Source: Brevipalpus yothersi (taxonomy: Eukaryota > Arthropoda > Arachnida > Trombidiformes > Tenuipalpidae). Taken from it: 64,000 nucleotides of DNA. The position numbers and the translations under genes were made by a program. The notes beneath the pieces are model-generated. The model ran no database searches. It saw nothing but the letters and a program-made list of their open reading frames with translations, and was not told the origin of the DNA. The first letter of the stretch is position 1; the number at the start of each line of letters is the position of its first letter. Location: the NCBI GenBank assembly GCA_003956705.1, contig QZCP01000841.1, forward strand, positions 88,291 to 152,290, given 5' to 3'. Shown here in pieces: positions 1 through 15,905 of the stretch.

Positions 1-60
<60 letters not shown>
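1..60. repeat. (GA)30 microsatellite
   Basis: Uninterrupted GA dinucleotides fill the first 60 bases and run off the left edge of the window, so the full array length is unknown. It lies downstream of the last visible alpha-catulin exon, most likely in an intron of that minus-strand gene. Confidence 0.98.
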
Positions 61-63
<3 letters not shown>

Positions 64-1743
64 TAAAAACTTGGAAGCTAAATGATCAACTCTATGGGAA
101 TTTTTGGGGTACAGAGACAAAATTAATTGTTACTAGCGTTATATATATCGGATGGGAAGGATCAGATAGAGAGAGGATGTGAATGAATGTAGGCTTATGA
201 ATGACACGATCACTGATCCCGAGCGATGAAGCCTTATTTGAGACAAAAATTGGGAACAAAAGTAGACTTAATCATGATAATGGACTGAAGACAAAAGATA
301 AAGAGAGAAAGAGAGAGAGAGGAGACCAGAATTTCCTTCACTTCTATACATAGGATAGACAAGTTTAGCTAATCTATCTAATTTTGACTCATTTTGACAA
401 TAATGGTACAAATAAAAACCATGGCCTTCAAGAAGGTGTACAAAAATTTGGGCCAAATTATGGTGACCAAAGAAAAATGGATCAAGTTATTGACAAGAGA
501 GCCTTGATATCAGGAAAAATTATCTTTCTTGTTATCCTGCAAAGCTTTCATCTTATTTCTTCCTCATAATTCTTCTTCCTTTCACTTCCATAGGAGAGTA
601 AAGGTCAAAGTAGAGAGAAAGAGACGATAAGACAGTAAAACACTCGATTCATTGGGGTGGGGGGAGCAAGTAAGGATAGGAAGATTGCCCAAAGAATATA
701 AGTCAAGGAATATAACTGGGAAAAGAATAAGATGATGAAGAAGAAGAAGAAGAGGTTTGCTATAAAACTGGTGAAACGATAACGTGCTCAAAACTGGATG
801 CTTCTTGGTAGAACAATGTAAGTTGAGCCAAGGTGAGCAAGCATCCCTTTTGGCCTCCTTTTCACTTGACTATTATCGATCGACTTCTAATGGAACTTTA
901 TATGTTTACTTCTTCATACAAACAATTCGTCATAATCTTGAATGTTCAGCTCACTGTAATGAATTGAGAGCATTATGCCTCCTAATATACTTATATTTCC
1001 TTTTTCACTATCCATCCTTTTGCATTCATTTCGTTTCCTTCTCCCTCTCAACCAGATACACCTTATTCTTCCTGCTATCGAAAACTGATTTTGATCACCA
1101 GAACATCTTGTGGTGAAGATACATGTAAGTATATTTATATTCTTTCTACTGGTGTAAGTCAAAATCACATGGATCCACCTACAAGGTAAGATGAAGTCTT
1201 TTTCGGGGATCAAAATGCATGGAATATAGTGGGAATACAAACATGCAGAAGAAAAGAGAGAGAAAGAAAGAATGTTGGCTGGTTTACTTGTGTGGGTATG
1301 TGTGTGTGTATACTTGCTTACTTGAGTCTTCATCTGGCTGCTCTCTTCAGATTATTTGATTAGAGATCCATGCATAAATCAAGAACAAGAAGAACTTGGA
1401 ACATTGAATTGGGAACGGATGCTTCTTCTCCACGGTATTACAGTTTTCTCATTCTTTCGGCATCAGAATTTCATGCTATTCCATTTCTATAACATCCAAT
1501 GAAGCTGACATTATTCGAATATCAGATGACCGTGAATCAGAGAATCTATTTACTTCTACTTTTCTCACTTCTTTTCATCTTCAATCTCTCTCTCTTCTTT
1601 CTTTCTTTCTTTCTTTCTCTCTTTCACTTCACTTGAGAATTTATTCCTCTCTAGTATTCTCTGATATTCTCACCAGTGAGCAAGACATCACCACTTAAAT
1701 TAGCTTATTTGAGAGACAATTTTTTTCTTCATAGAATACTTAC
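61..1743. other. CTNNAL1: Non-coding stretch, probable alpha-catulin intron
   Basis: The last visible alpha-catulin exon ends at 1744 with a GTAAGT donor on the minus strand, and the rest of the protein must be encoded to the left of the window. I see no exon resembling the remaining catulin sequence here, only short low-complexity reading frames rich in GA, CT and AT runs. Confidence 0.6.
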
Positions 1744-4009
1744 AAGAATGATTCCTAATCCAAGAAGCTGATTGAGTTCTGATTTGGCGCGATCACAGAG
1801 AAGTAATATTTTCTCTCGATGATCATGGCGAGTGTAAGCAGAATCGGTAAAATCCTGAGTTAACTCGACAACATCGTCGAAGGCACTTAGTAACCGATGT
1901 CGAAATGTTCCTCTGCATAGGGTTATCCTACTCATGTCAACAAGTTCCTGTGAGAAGTGGAGGAACGAAAAAAAGGACACAAAATAGAGGAAAAAGGAGA
2001 AGAGAGAGAAAAGATAAAGTATCGATTACCTTGGTCATATATTGCATCATAAATCGATATATATTGAAGCAGAGAATAGAAAAACAAGGAAAAAACAGAG
2101 ATAAAGAAACAGTAAAGAAAGTGTTATATTATACTATACATAGAACACGTGAAATTTTGCCTCAGGATGAGGGAAGAACAAAAGATATGGCCAAAAGAGA
2201 CAAAAATAAATAGTATATCTTACCTCGAACTTTTGAAGTGCACTGAAAGCAGTACGACAAGCAATACTATTATTATCATTCATTGACCATTCATGAGGAA
2301 CATATCGATTGGAAGAATCGGATGAAGAGCATGTGTATCGGGATACATGAGCTTGATTTCGATGATTTCGTCTACTGGCACGATATTGGTGATCTACAGT
2401 AGTGGCCGCTGCGGCAGCCAAGGCGGGTAGAACTCCATCTCGTACTACTCCATGAATAATATCTATGGCACGTCTCATTTCGAGAAAAACTGTATCACGC
2501 ATTTCTTTGGCAGTTGATGAGTCAGGATGACGTAAGCAAGCCTTGGAAGATATAAGCAGCATTGTGGTATTTCGTTCCAACATTTTTCGACCAACATTCA
2601 GCTTGGCTCGCCATACATCGTCTTTCCATTCCTTTTTGGTGAGAGAAAGACAAGGTAAATAAAAATATTAACTAAGTGAATATTATGGAGAGGGTGTTAA
2701 TGAGATATAATCTGATTAGCTGTCATTCTTGAGATAGAAAATATGAAGAGAAAGATGGAGAGAAAGAAAAAGAGAAAGAGATGGAGAATAAAAGGGCAAT
2801 GATAGAGGCTAACAGTAAAAAGGCTGAATTACTGGCGGATGCTGGCGGGATGGTGATGATGATAGAGGCTAGAAATTAGATGAACGCAAAATGAAAATGA
2901 TAGTAAATTGTGTTAGAATGATGATGAGAGAAGGAGAAAAGTGATATAACACTATGGACTCTATGTGAGTTTTGTGTGTGAGTGTGTGTGTGGAAGGATG
3001 CTGTAGAGATGATGAGGATCATCAACAGAGGAAAAAGTTGAAAAAGGCTCATGAAAGAGGCTGAAGGACATATATACACACACACTTGTCTGTGTGTATA
3101 TAACGGTATATGCTGGTACATATAAATACGGATGCCTTGAAGATTGTATTGGAGAAACAAGAGAAAATAAGAGAACGGGAGAGAGGAAGAGAGAAAGAGA
3201 AAGAAAGAGAGAGAGACCATCAAGAGGTGAATCTATCAGAGGTTGAAATGAGCTTCCAAAAAGTGGATCCACCATAAGTGGACACAAACACATAGAAAGA
3301 TAGAGAACACATTCAATTCAATGGTAAATAAGCAATAGAAGAGTAGAGAGAAGATTTGAAGTAGAGAGGCAAACAAATTTCATCTCTATTCTAATCGAGG
3401 AAAAGAGAGAGAGAGAAATAGAGAGAAGAAAGAGGATGAAGGAATGATTGTAATGTGAATTGAGTTGATTATGCAAGAGAGAGAGAAAATGTGTATGTAG
3501 ATTAGCATATGTTGGTAACCAGATTGAGCCTATTGGATTGGATTGGCTGGCCACTGGTTTGTTTGATTCAATTAATTGTTTCATTTTCAATGAGATGCTT
3601 GACATTTACTCCGTTTCCAGAGAGTATATGTGTATGTTTGTGTGTCCACTTGGATTGGTCAGGATTCTCTCTTACTACTTGATGCTCCACTCTCAAACGG
3701 ACATTCTGACAGCTTGTGTCATTTTCAATGTATGTGCGTATGCCAAATGCATACAGATACATTTATACACATACACACATGCACCAGAGGATTTTCTGTT
3801 TGAAGTTTGAATATTGACAATCAAGAATACTGTGAGATTGGAAATCAGTAAACAGAGGGAATACAGAAGAGCATTACTATTGCTGCCAATCGAAGCCAAT
3901 GGATTGGAAACGGAAAGAAAAAGACAAAGAAGACGAAGAAAAGATTAACAAGTGACGGAAGAGAGGAAACGTTTCACAGACACATGAAATAAGTAAGAAA
4001 GTGGATGAG

Positions 4010-4077
<68 letters not shown>

Positions 4078-5094
4078 ATGTTGAGAGCAAATACAATGTA
4101 TACAAGAATGAATCGAAAAAAAGTTATTCTTCAACAGGCATCGAGTAAATAGACCATATTGATGGTGGTGGCTAGTGTTTCATGAACGATTTTCAGTATT
4201 TTATCTTCTTGTTTTCTTCACTTGGAAAAGCTCATTTGGGACAATTATCTGGCTATGGCTTATGTGTACTAAAGGATGCCTGGAGACCTCCTACTTCTCA
4301 TTTTATGTAAGGCGAACAACTCAATAGGGGTCCTCCTTTATGAGTGTATGGGTGTCTGTCTTCATTGTATCAGCAAACCCTTTTCTCATCACTTGTTTGC
4401 TCGCTTTAAACCTTTTCCCACTCACTCACACAGCATCCGCATCCAAAGGAGGTCTTCGGGTTCCTCCTTCTTTTTTCACCCTTCATCTTACACCAACACC
4501 ATTTTGCATTCAAGAATGAGCAAGTGTTTTGTTGAACGTGTATACACACACATACAAACGGAAAAATCAATAAATAACATGCAATCGAACTGCAAAAATT
4601 GCGTGAAACTTTCCCACAAGCATATATTTAAAGCGAATTGAAAGTCAAATTCTTCCTCTTTTTCTCTCCCAAAATTCAAACCAACTCTAATCGAGATTGG
4701 TCTACCCAAATCTCCCACAGATTTTTCAAGTATTCTTTCATCTCCTGTTATTTTTACCATTTTATCACAATTCTATTGCAAAACCATGGTAAAAGGGAGA
4801 AAGAGACACTGACAGATTGTATCATACCCTGGAGCAATGATGAAATAAAATATGAGAAAGTGAGAGAAGTGGATGAAAATTTTCACCTAATATGAGCTGA
4901 GAAAGATGGGTTATTCCAGATAAATGCAGGTATTCCTGCAGTTGAAAGCTAGATTGAGATGGGAAGTCACATCATCATCATTTGTAATCATCAACTGTGT
5001 GAGAGAGAAAGAGAAATAGAGGAGCTCGAATGTTTCCTTCATCGTGATCATCTGTATGCTTCTATGATAGAGCCGCATCTTTTCCTCTTCCTCT

Positions 5095-5189
<95 letters not shown>

Positions 5190-6278
5190 CGCTTTTCGAC
5201 GAATAGTCATCATGATCATTCATCCAAATGATACCACCGACGTGGTCCTTTTCTCTGGAGCTTTTTTCTTCTCTTCTTTTTTTGTGGATCCAAACCACTT
5301 GACAAGAAGGACCATCGATGGTAGAAGGATCAAGGAGCTCTCCATATAGTCTTTCACCATGAGTCAAAAATATATATAGATGTATGTGTGTGTGCCTGTA
5401 TATATATTTATATACATATTTTTTGCATAAAAAATGATCCAACCACGAGGCCATCCATCAGAGCCTTTAGAGCTGTTCCCTCAAAAATAGGTAGCTTCCG
5501 AATAATGTTGATGATTTTTTCTCATCCCATTTACATATTCAAAAACCTGACGATGAAGCAATCCTAAATATTAACATATTAAACTTTCATAAATCAATTT
5601 TTTTTGTTCACTACAAAATGCTATTTACTACACTGTGAAATATTATTTAAGGTCTCTCTTTCTATCTCCATTCCATACATTGTGTTTCAATTTTTTACTG
5701 CTTCATCCCTATCCAAGAATTCATCGGTCGCTACCATTATCACGATTCAATTCATCTGAATCTTCATGAATTTCAACCGATTATACTGAGGAAAATGGAG
5801 AGAGAGAAAGAGAAAGAGGCACACAGAGGAAAAAAAATAAGAGGGAAAAGTTTTCAATCCGATCCATTCTCCACTATATCTATCAGCATCTATTCTGACT
5901 ATTCCGATGGAAAAAAAGAAGGAATACAAATCAAATGAATCCCATGTCTTCTGGGAGACAGAGGAAAAGTAAAATGATGACTCATCAATCATGAAAATAG
6001 TTCAAGTCAGATAGTTTCATCTCTCTCCATCGTTTTCAATGATGTTTGCCAATGCATATTTCCACTTGAATAAGTTTGTGTAGAATGATGGAAAATTTTG
6101 CTTCATGTATATATAAGAATGTGTGTGTGTATTTGAAATGAGGTTCTCTCTTCTCACACGGTTTACTGAATATGGTGAGTATTTCATTTGAAATCAACTG
6201 ATGGACATCAATTAGTGTAATCAAACCAGAGTTAATCTGATTAACTTGGTGGCTCTCACTTGATACTCAATGAACGCT

Positions 6279-6351
<73 letters not shown>

Positions 6352-8115
6352 AGAAGGCTAATGCATGCAATATTTGTCCATGAATGTGGATTATCTTAAA
6401 TGGTAAGAAGAAAAGGGCTTAGGGCGGGGAGAGATAGAAGGGAATAGAGAGAGGATAAATGAATGGAGGGATTGTTTTCTTGTGTAAAGATTAGAATCGA
6501 ACACAAAGCCTTAAGTGACCAAAAAATCCTAGTAGAACATCATGTAATGAGAATGGAAATTCTATGGAAATGTTGACATTTTGCGATTCTGCTTTTGGAA
6601 GCAAAATTTTATCGTGAATTGTGTATATATATATATGTGTGTGTATGTGTTCCTTTGAATGTATACATAAGATAGAGAAAGAATAGAAAAAAAGAAAAGA
6701 GCTGATAAATCAAGTGGAAAAATGGCAAGAGGGAGATAATCAAAAATACAAGTGGACCAATAAATTTTGTCACCAGAATCATGACCTCTCTCATGTTGTA
6801 TTCACCTAGATATGTATCTTGCATGAGAAAAATGGAGAGAGAGAGAAAGATATTTCAAAAATCTACTCAATTGATGATGAAGCCAATCAAAATAGATCAT
6901 AAAATAGTGGACAATTGTTCTTGATGGCTTGACTATATCTCGATTGTATCATGAAAGCCAATGACCAACTAGATAAATGACATCTTTTCGAATCACTCAG
7001 CACCCCTGTCATTTCCAATCGGTGTATATGTCCATAGAATTGAATAGTGTATCCAGGATATATGTATTGACTTGCAGTTCTCGATATCTACTTAGACATT
7101 TTATGGTCTGATCAGTGTTGTACAAGTTTGTCTCGATTTGTGCTTACTATTCATCGTCATCATCATTTGGATGGCGATTGGTGAATCAAGTGGGTGGCTG
7201 GGAGGACTTGGAGTGGACACAGGAAGAAAGAGGAGAACGAAATAGCTGGCCTAGCCGAAAGTGAAATGGAAAAGAAAAATGTCCAAGATACTAGCGAGAG
7301 TAGTTAGCATTAAGTTAGAAGCTAAAAAATGACTTAGCTCAGGGGATCAGAGAAAACGGTCATTGCTGGATATTTCCGCTATCATATATTTTGGGCTCAC
7401 CAAAGAGAAAAAAACTATCTACTCTTGCAAAACAATCCATATACTTTTTTTTATTCCATTCCTGCAATGATAACCTCGTTCGTCTATGTGATTGCAAAGA
7501 TATTTACTTTTCGAGACTATTTTGGAAGGAATAGGAAAGGGAATAGAAGAAAAGTCAGCGAGACGATTCCTTGACTAGTCAATAAATAGCAATTCTGAGG
7601 CTACAAAAAATAGGTCCACCAGAAGTGAAATAACGGTTTCACTACCGGCTATTTCGAAACACCATTGCAGCTAGTGGAAGAGAGAGAGAGAGAGAGAGAG
7701 AGATCTTTTGCTTGGATTGATGGCATAAGCTAGATCAATGAGCCCAGAAAATGGAACGTGAAAAAGGGAAAGGGGAAAGATTCTTCACCTTTGAACTTTA
7801 CTCTTTCACTATGTTTGTGCGAGTATGTGATGAAGACATGGTGAAATAATTCCATAAAGGATGGGAGCCATGCAAACATAGAATGTGGATTCTTCTATTT
7901 GAAAATACACATTTTATGGAGGATACTGCAGAATAGAGAGAGAGAGAAGAGAAAGTGAGTTGATAAAAATGTGGCTAGCAAACGGAAAAAGGTGTTGAAG
8001 ATATGATTTTGATGGCCAAATCATGATGAGAATAATAATTAAGATGGCAAAACAATGGGCGTCTTCGGTTCACAAGGCATGATAAAATGAGTTGTGGAAG
8101 CAGAGAATAGGTATC

Positions 8116-8151
<36 letters not shown>

Positions 8152-8332
8152 AAGAATGTTACTTGGTTAGAAGTATGTATGTGTGAGAGAGAAGCAATTT
8201 TGCGCTACTCACATCAACATGCACCCAGCGAATTTGGTTGACTTTGGATAAGTTTAGCCTATGGCTATCTGGTAATGCTTGTGTAATAACAATCATGTGC
8301 GTTGGCCCAATTTTACATCGTTATTCTTTTTA

Positions 8333-8401
<69 letters not shown>

Positions 8402-11370
8402 TCACTTCCTTTAGTACATCCTTTTCACTGGATAATGCTTAAAAATTTTCACTAAACACAGATCATATTGCAAATTGTATGAAGATGTTATTCTTTCTCC
8501 GCATACTTTCGGCTCACATTGGACACTGGCAAGTATTCACTGTCTCACTAGTATTCTATGTCTGGATGAAAAGAAATAATGTTCAGTCAGGAAGCTGGAG
8601 CAGGAATTCTTGTAAGAATTGATCATGTCGTCTTTATGTAACTGATGATGAGAGGCAAAAGAGAAGATGAAAGCAATGCAAGACAGTTGATGATGAAAAA
8701 AAGAGAAGACATCAGACGATGAAGAGCATCTCATTCAAGAGGATGAATCGATATGCTTTTGCTTCATTTCGAATGCCGATTGCAATCTTCCTCTACACTG
8801 TACTTCCCATTCTTATTCTTATTCTTCTCCTTCAAATTCCATCTCATTCACACTCTCTTCTGTAGCCCAGAGGATTCCTTTCCTCTTCGTTCCTTCTCAC
8901 TTAATTTTCACTTCTGTTCACAGGTAAATTTGAGTCTGATTATCTTTCATTCTCCCACTACCATTCTCACCTTGGTAACATATCCATCAGACCTTTTCGC
9001 AGATTGTTGTGACCATCAGTGGATAGCAATTGGGACCATCGGAGTGTAATCAAAGTAATTGAGTTTGCATCTCGTCAAGTCAATAATACACTTGCATCCA
9101 CCTTTGTTCACTCACCATCCAAGAAACACACAGATTCGATATATCTCATCAACTAACACATGAAGAATATATATCGATTGGTATACAACTATCACCACCA
9201 CCCATAGCTGGGCATAGTTTGCTGGAAGTGAGATAAAGTAACGATATGAATCTAACTGTAAAAGTGAAAGTAATTTCATTGCTTTACTCACTACCCCTAG
9301 TAAGTAGCTACTACTCTGTGGTCTGTGACGATTTGGTATTTTCATATGATGGACACCCTGCAAAAAAAGGGAGATAAAGTCTCTCTCTCTATCTCTTTCC
9401 ATGTCCATATTCAATTTGTTTCCATCAAGATGTACTATCATTCCAGTTGCTCATGCAGAATTGAGGATGATGGAAATAAAGTAGACTCGTTACGATAAAC
9501 AAGAATTTCACTTTTCGCGCGTTACTGTATATATATATCTCTCTGTCTCTCTTTTTTTTCGAGCTCTTTCATTTAATTCAGTCTGGCTCCTATCTTGTAT
9601 TCACCAGCAGATGCTGATAAGAAGAAGTAACTCATTTCCCTTAATTACTCAACGCATGGCCAACATCTATTACATCACATGAGAGAAGTCGTAATGTGTA
9701 TTCGTGGAAGAAATGAACGATGTTGGTCTGTTTGATGCTCATCAAAAGTATTGTCAGAATTGGGAATAACGAATTGCAACTCGCCTCCTTTCTATCTGTT
9801 ACATGTCCAAGGAAAGAATTGAATGACACTTCTGTATAACCCTAATTGTGGACAGCTACATATTTGATATGAAGCATGATAACTATAGTTGGGTAGAATT
9901 TGTGTGAGTCAACGGGAGAGGAATTGAAAATATTTTTCGATTATCTTCGATGTCCTTTCTACCATTCATCTCTCACTGGATGAATGATTGAAAATTGAGG
10001 CAGAAAAGTGAGATTTATGGCCTTAATATCTTGAAATCGAGAAGCAACAGAAGCAAAATAATGACTTAAAAGAGATGAAATTGAAAATGAAACTCTAGCA
10101 TTTGTCCTATTTTTATCCACTTATTATTGATCTAAAAGTTGAGAGAGAAATTTGTTTCAAAGAATTGATTTCCAGAAGAAAAGAAGAAGGAGTCAAGATT
10201 TCAAATTATTAAAAATAGAGTAGTAATATGAGAATGAATTCAAATCATCAAGGTACAAATGCATGAATATATGAATAGGTATCTACACATTCAGCTATCA
10301 GCCAACATGTATCTATACTGAATAGCATATGAATTCTTCACACTTTTCCCAGATGATGATGAATCGAAACTGAATCAAATTTCTATCTCACTCTCTAAAG
10401 CTTTATTATCATGCAAAGATTTAAGATTAATCCCATGATTAATCCAGCCATCAAGAGAAAGTGGCATAATGAATCCTCACACAATATTTGGTATCCAGTA
10501 GAGAGAAGCCAAGTCTCTTCTCTATCTCATTCTATCAAAATTTTTGGATTATTTTCTCCACAATGTAGAAAGCTTCATGAGAGTTTAGTTGAAAACTAGC
10601 TTCTCTGTATATATTCATAGTCATTTTTTTCTTCTTCATGAGAGGAGAGCTATTTACTAAGGAAAGATCGATTCACAAGAATTCATCTCTCTTTCCATCT
10701 CCTACAATCGATACTCTTGCTAAAATACGTATATTTGGTTTGCTTGAATGCTCCAGAATACCAATGATAAGCGGAGGTGAATGAGGTGATTCACCATTAT
10801 GGTTACAGAGAAAGAGAATGAATAGAAGAGAGGGAGAGAAAAAAAATGAAATGAAAGGAAAAAAATGGAAAAGAAACATCATCATGAAGTGAGGTCTAAA
10901 AATGGTGGATGATTATCGTATATATACGTTGGGCCGATGAAAGTATGCAGCATCCAATCTAGCATGAAAAAGAAAGCCGGTATGTTGCAAGAGTTGATCA
11001 TGAGACAGAGGAGAAGATGGAAAATAGATAGCATCAGAAGAAAACTTTCATGGTATTGAAAACTCTCAGGTATCAAAATTTGGAGCATAGAGTAATTCGA
11101 ATACACATCAAAAGTATGGAAAAAGAAAAAGATGGAGATGACAAACTAGAAAAAAGAAGAAGAAGAAAGTGAGTGAGTGAGAGAGATGGAAATACTGTAA
11201 AACGGATGATTTAAGACACGGTGAGTGAGGATCAAGTGTCTGTACAAGGAATAACCCTTCCAGATGTGTGTGTCGCTTGGAGAAAGAATTATCCAAAGGC
11301 TGGAGCACCAGGACAAGTATAAAGAGATACAGAATAGCAAAGCTTGTTGGATTCCTTTGATAATCTATCT

Positions 11371-11447
<77 letters not shown>

Positions 11448-13008
11448 CTCGCTCTCTCACTCACTGTGATCTACTTCTCATTGAGAGGAAACTTTTTTCT
11501 GAGCCAACTTCCTTTTGCTTTTCATTTCAACATGTGTGTGCTGACAAGCTCGCTATATATAAGTTGCTTACAGTTCATGAGGAATGGCCAGTTTTATTTT
11601 CCATCCATAACTAGCCATCTTGGCAGCCAATTCTTCAATTCTTCATCTTATTCACTTTCTCTCTTCATCTCTTCCTTTTCCTCAACATCACACATACAGA
11701 AACTCACAGCTTCTGGGCAAAAGAAGCTCAAGAAATTTTTCTCTCTTCTTTTACAGAAGTTGGCCACTTTTGTATGCCTTTCTAGGGAAGAGCAAAAAAA
11801 GTGAGAGAAAATTTGAAAAGTAGATTACAGATTCGAGGACTTTCAAAATATTTCGGAATAGAACTGAAAAACAAGTTGAATATTTTGGTGTATTCTTCAA
11901 TGGCTGCAGCTCATCTTACAACTGGTGTTCTAATCCAGGAAAGAGAAAGAGAAAGAGGAAAGACTATGAACAAATTGATGGGCTATAAAAGAGCAATCTG
12001 AGAATATTTCGTAAGAAAATAAGCGCGTAAGTAGTGTTGTGAATGGCTAGTATACGGAAAATATTTTCCTCCAAAATTCAAACATCCAAGTGAGAATGTA
12101 GCAAAAAAAAATTGTGACTATGGAACAAGATCGTGACTTTTGTCCCCCAGGCTTATGATTTATCTGATCAGATAACTATTTCAAAAGGAAAGGAGAAAAG
12201 CTATTTCAAAATAAACACTAGATTGAATAGAGGAGGAAAAAAAGCCGAAAGTCCAGCTGGTCATATATGAATAGGTTCGACCAGTTCTAGAACTTCTGAA
12301 CAGCCATTATTGGTGGACAATGGTGAAATCGCCTCTTCTATTGATGGAAAGAATTTCAGGATTGTTCCATCGTTCTATTCATTCAATGAGAAAATAATGG
12401 ACAGGAATTCCTTCCACTTCTTTTTCAGTCCCCAAGAAGATCGTTCTTTTGCCAAGATTCCGATCAGAGTTGAAGGCAATATTGCGCAAGAAAATCGTGT
12501 GGATATACACATACGCACATACATACACAAAGATATCCACACACTTAGACTGTCTAGGACGAAAATTATTGTTACATACACTTAATGGACCAAAAGAGTT
12601 GATATGGGTTGGAGATCATAAGTCAGAGGATCTAAGAGAGGAATCACATGTTGGATGTTAGCTTACACATGAACATGGTAGAATCGGAAAGCGATATCAA
12701 TAATCCGGCCAGGAAATACAACATAACATGGATCAAATTCTGGAGTGGATGCGAATGTGAAAAGTCACTAATAAGAACGTGGCTATTTAAGAAGGAAAAA
12801 GGATGAACCAAGAAATCGAAAGAGAAAAGAATCATCAAAAGTAAAGGACAAAGAAAGTCATTTTTTGAGTTGTTCAGTCTGGATTCCTTATTCTCTTTTT
12901 CGCCTTTTTCCTCCCCAATATATATATCTACTGACAGTAAGTTGGCTTTGAGTTATTATTGTGACAAAATTCCGTGGTATTACATGATATAAGAAGAAGC
13001 AATAGAAC

Positions 13009-13073
<65 letters not shown>

Positions 13074-13698
13074 GAAAGAGAGAGAAAAAATAAAAGGAAG
13101 AGAACTGAGAAAGCAAAGAGAGAAAAAGAGGGAGAGAAAGTAAAAGATAAAATCGATTTCTACCCAAATCCGTTGGATCGATGATTCTGAATGGTGCTCA
13201 CGATGGATGGGAACAGAATCTGTCGAACCCAACAGAATCTCATCGATTGTTGATTCACTAGCGATGGTCTTCAAGTTCTTAGCTTCAGTATACACACCAA
13301 CACTGATACACACACACACATATATATACAACTTTATATCCAATGATGAATCCTGATCATGTTCTCGGTTTAGATCAGTGGCTGACTGAGATTTCTTGTG
13401 GATAGTTTTCGAGTAGTAGCCAATAATAAGGGTAAAGTGAGAATGGCGACTTACGGGAAGAATAAGAAGAGGAAGAAAGTGAAATCTGTATGCCGGAGAG
13501 ACATCAAATGATCCAAAATATGAAAAGACACAGACATACTCACAGATAGATACACATGGAGATAGAGAGAGAGAGAGAGAGAGAGAGTAGTAAGAAAAAT
13601 TGATACCTCTTGGACATGGATAGTTGAGAAAAGAAAGAGAGAAAGAGAGAAAGAGAGAAAGAGAGAAAGAGAGAAAGAGAGAGAGAAAGAGAAAGAGA

Positions 13699-13730
<32 letters not shown>

Positions 13731-14698
13731 AAACGAAAAGATATAAGATAGAAAAGTAGCTGATGATACTTGAATGAAAGAAAATAAGCAAGACAAATGT
13801 TTGTCTTTGGTTTTCGATGGATAGCCCTAAAGCCTTGTAAACTTTGATATAGCCAGCAATAGTGACTGATATATTTATATGTCATTGATTTTCAATCGAT
13901 TTTAATTTCATGTACTACAACAAATTTTGTTATATTATATTAGCTGATAGTGACCACTTTCATGACCTAGTCTCATGGTAATAATAATGATTCTCGTTAA
14001 GCATTTTCTATCTTACCAGGGTGGTCAAGACAGAATGATCCGAATCAAATGAATATGTTGGTCACAAAAAGAATCATCTCAACGAGCCATACATTAGTCA
14101 AGATGTGAAAAATGGTCCAAGCAAAGGATGGATACACAAGTGGACCAAATGGAAAGAGAAAGCAAGTAAAGAGCAAGACAATTACCAGTTGATTGCGAAT
14201 ACAAGCAGCTAACGGAGTCTCTCTTTCAGTTTCGGTGTGTTCTCACATGTATTACGAGTAGAAGAAGAATGAGAAATAAGAGTGGAAAACGAGAGAGGAT
14301 CGATGAGATTCGATGGAAATCTATTGTAATCTGTGGACAATGGCCACTCTAAACCGCATCATCAGGGGAAAGAGGCAAAGAGAAAGAAAAAGGGCTTCTG
14401 AATGAGGAAGAATAACGGTACAAGTGGATTGGCAGTCTTGATCGTTGTCAAATAGAGAAGAGAGAGAGAGAATGGAAGGGAATACGTGTGAAAGTTTAGG
14501 TGTATAAAAGTGTAGATAAACACACTAGAAAAAGTATTTGTGCTCTCTTGTCAAGTTGAAAATCGATTGAAATAACGACAGTCGACAACAAATTGGTAAA
14601 GCATTTCATTGCATCTAAATCTCTAATGAATTGCGTTTCCTTGACTTTCTATTTGCCTCTTTGATTGTCTTGCTTCAAGAATTTGGCCAGAATCTTCT

Positions 14699-14770
<72 letters not shown>

Positions 14771-15599
14771 ATCTATTGCTCAAGCTGCATTACCGTTAAG
14801 GTGATTCGTTGACATGGGAGAGAGTGAGATTTGTATTTATACCGGCTGGATGAGAGAGATATGCTCGAGAAGAGAGAGAGAGAGAGAAAACAAATCAGTA
14901 TTATGCAGTGAACAAAGTGAACATGGCAAATTCTCTCTGTATATGTAATGATATAGACTATGAAGGGGAGATGGAAAATCAGAAAAATAATGGTTCAGAT
15001 GGGAGAGCAAAGTGATCTTGGTGGCTGATTTATGAATATGCAAAGTGGTACAAGAGTAATACACATACACACACAGTAGTAGCAGTGGTAGTGGGAGGAG
15101 GAGGATGATGAGGATGAAAGGAGTAATAGGTTGTTTCTGTATCACATAATTCCATAGATATTTTTCAAGCTTGTGCAATAGTATATGTGCATATATGCTT
15201 TCAGCCGGCAAGCATGTATATATGTGTGTTGTTGATGTTTCTTGACAAACGAAGAAGGAGAAGAAAAAGAAGATAAAAAAGAATAGAAAGAGGAGAGGAA
15301 AAGGAATAGTAATAGAAAGAAAGAGGAAAACGCTGAAAGAATAGTAGAAGCAAGTAAATGAATTTGAAGAATCAAGCATCGGCGCCATGACCTGTCGACT
15401 AGAGGGAAAAAGAATGACATAGATGAGGCTGATGTTTTCGGATGAGTGAAAGAAGACTTAATAAGCTTTTCTGGTCGAAAGCAATCAATTATTCTCATTC
15501 TCATACTCATTCTATGCATCTTATGAACGATATTTTGCATGAAAACGTCACATAATATTTGCTTATCACTGGAAACGCTTAATACATCTTCTTCTCCAA

Positions 15600-15660
<61 letters not shown>

Positions 15661-15847
15661 CTCTCTCTCTCTTCACCCTCATCATAATCATCATCAAAAT
15701 TCTTGTTGGCTTCTAGCATCCTTCAGGTTCTCATTCTCTTTTATCTCTCATCTCTCTCCTCTTATTTGATGGATAAGAAAAAGTTTAGAAAAATAACAAG
15801 ATTGCGTGCATGCTCCTCTTGAGCAAATGAAATATTGCTAAGTCTTT

Positions 15848-15905
<58 letters not shown>

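Noticed and set aside
12888..13885. Long minus-strand open frames rich in Ser/Leu/Phe
   Set aside because: They are produced by translation of the GA/CT arrays, which lack stop codons in most frames. They are not real proteins.
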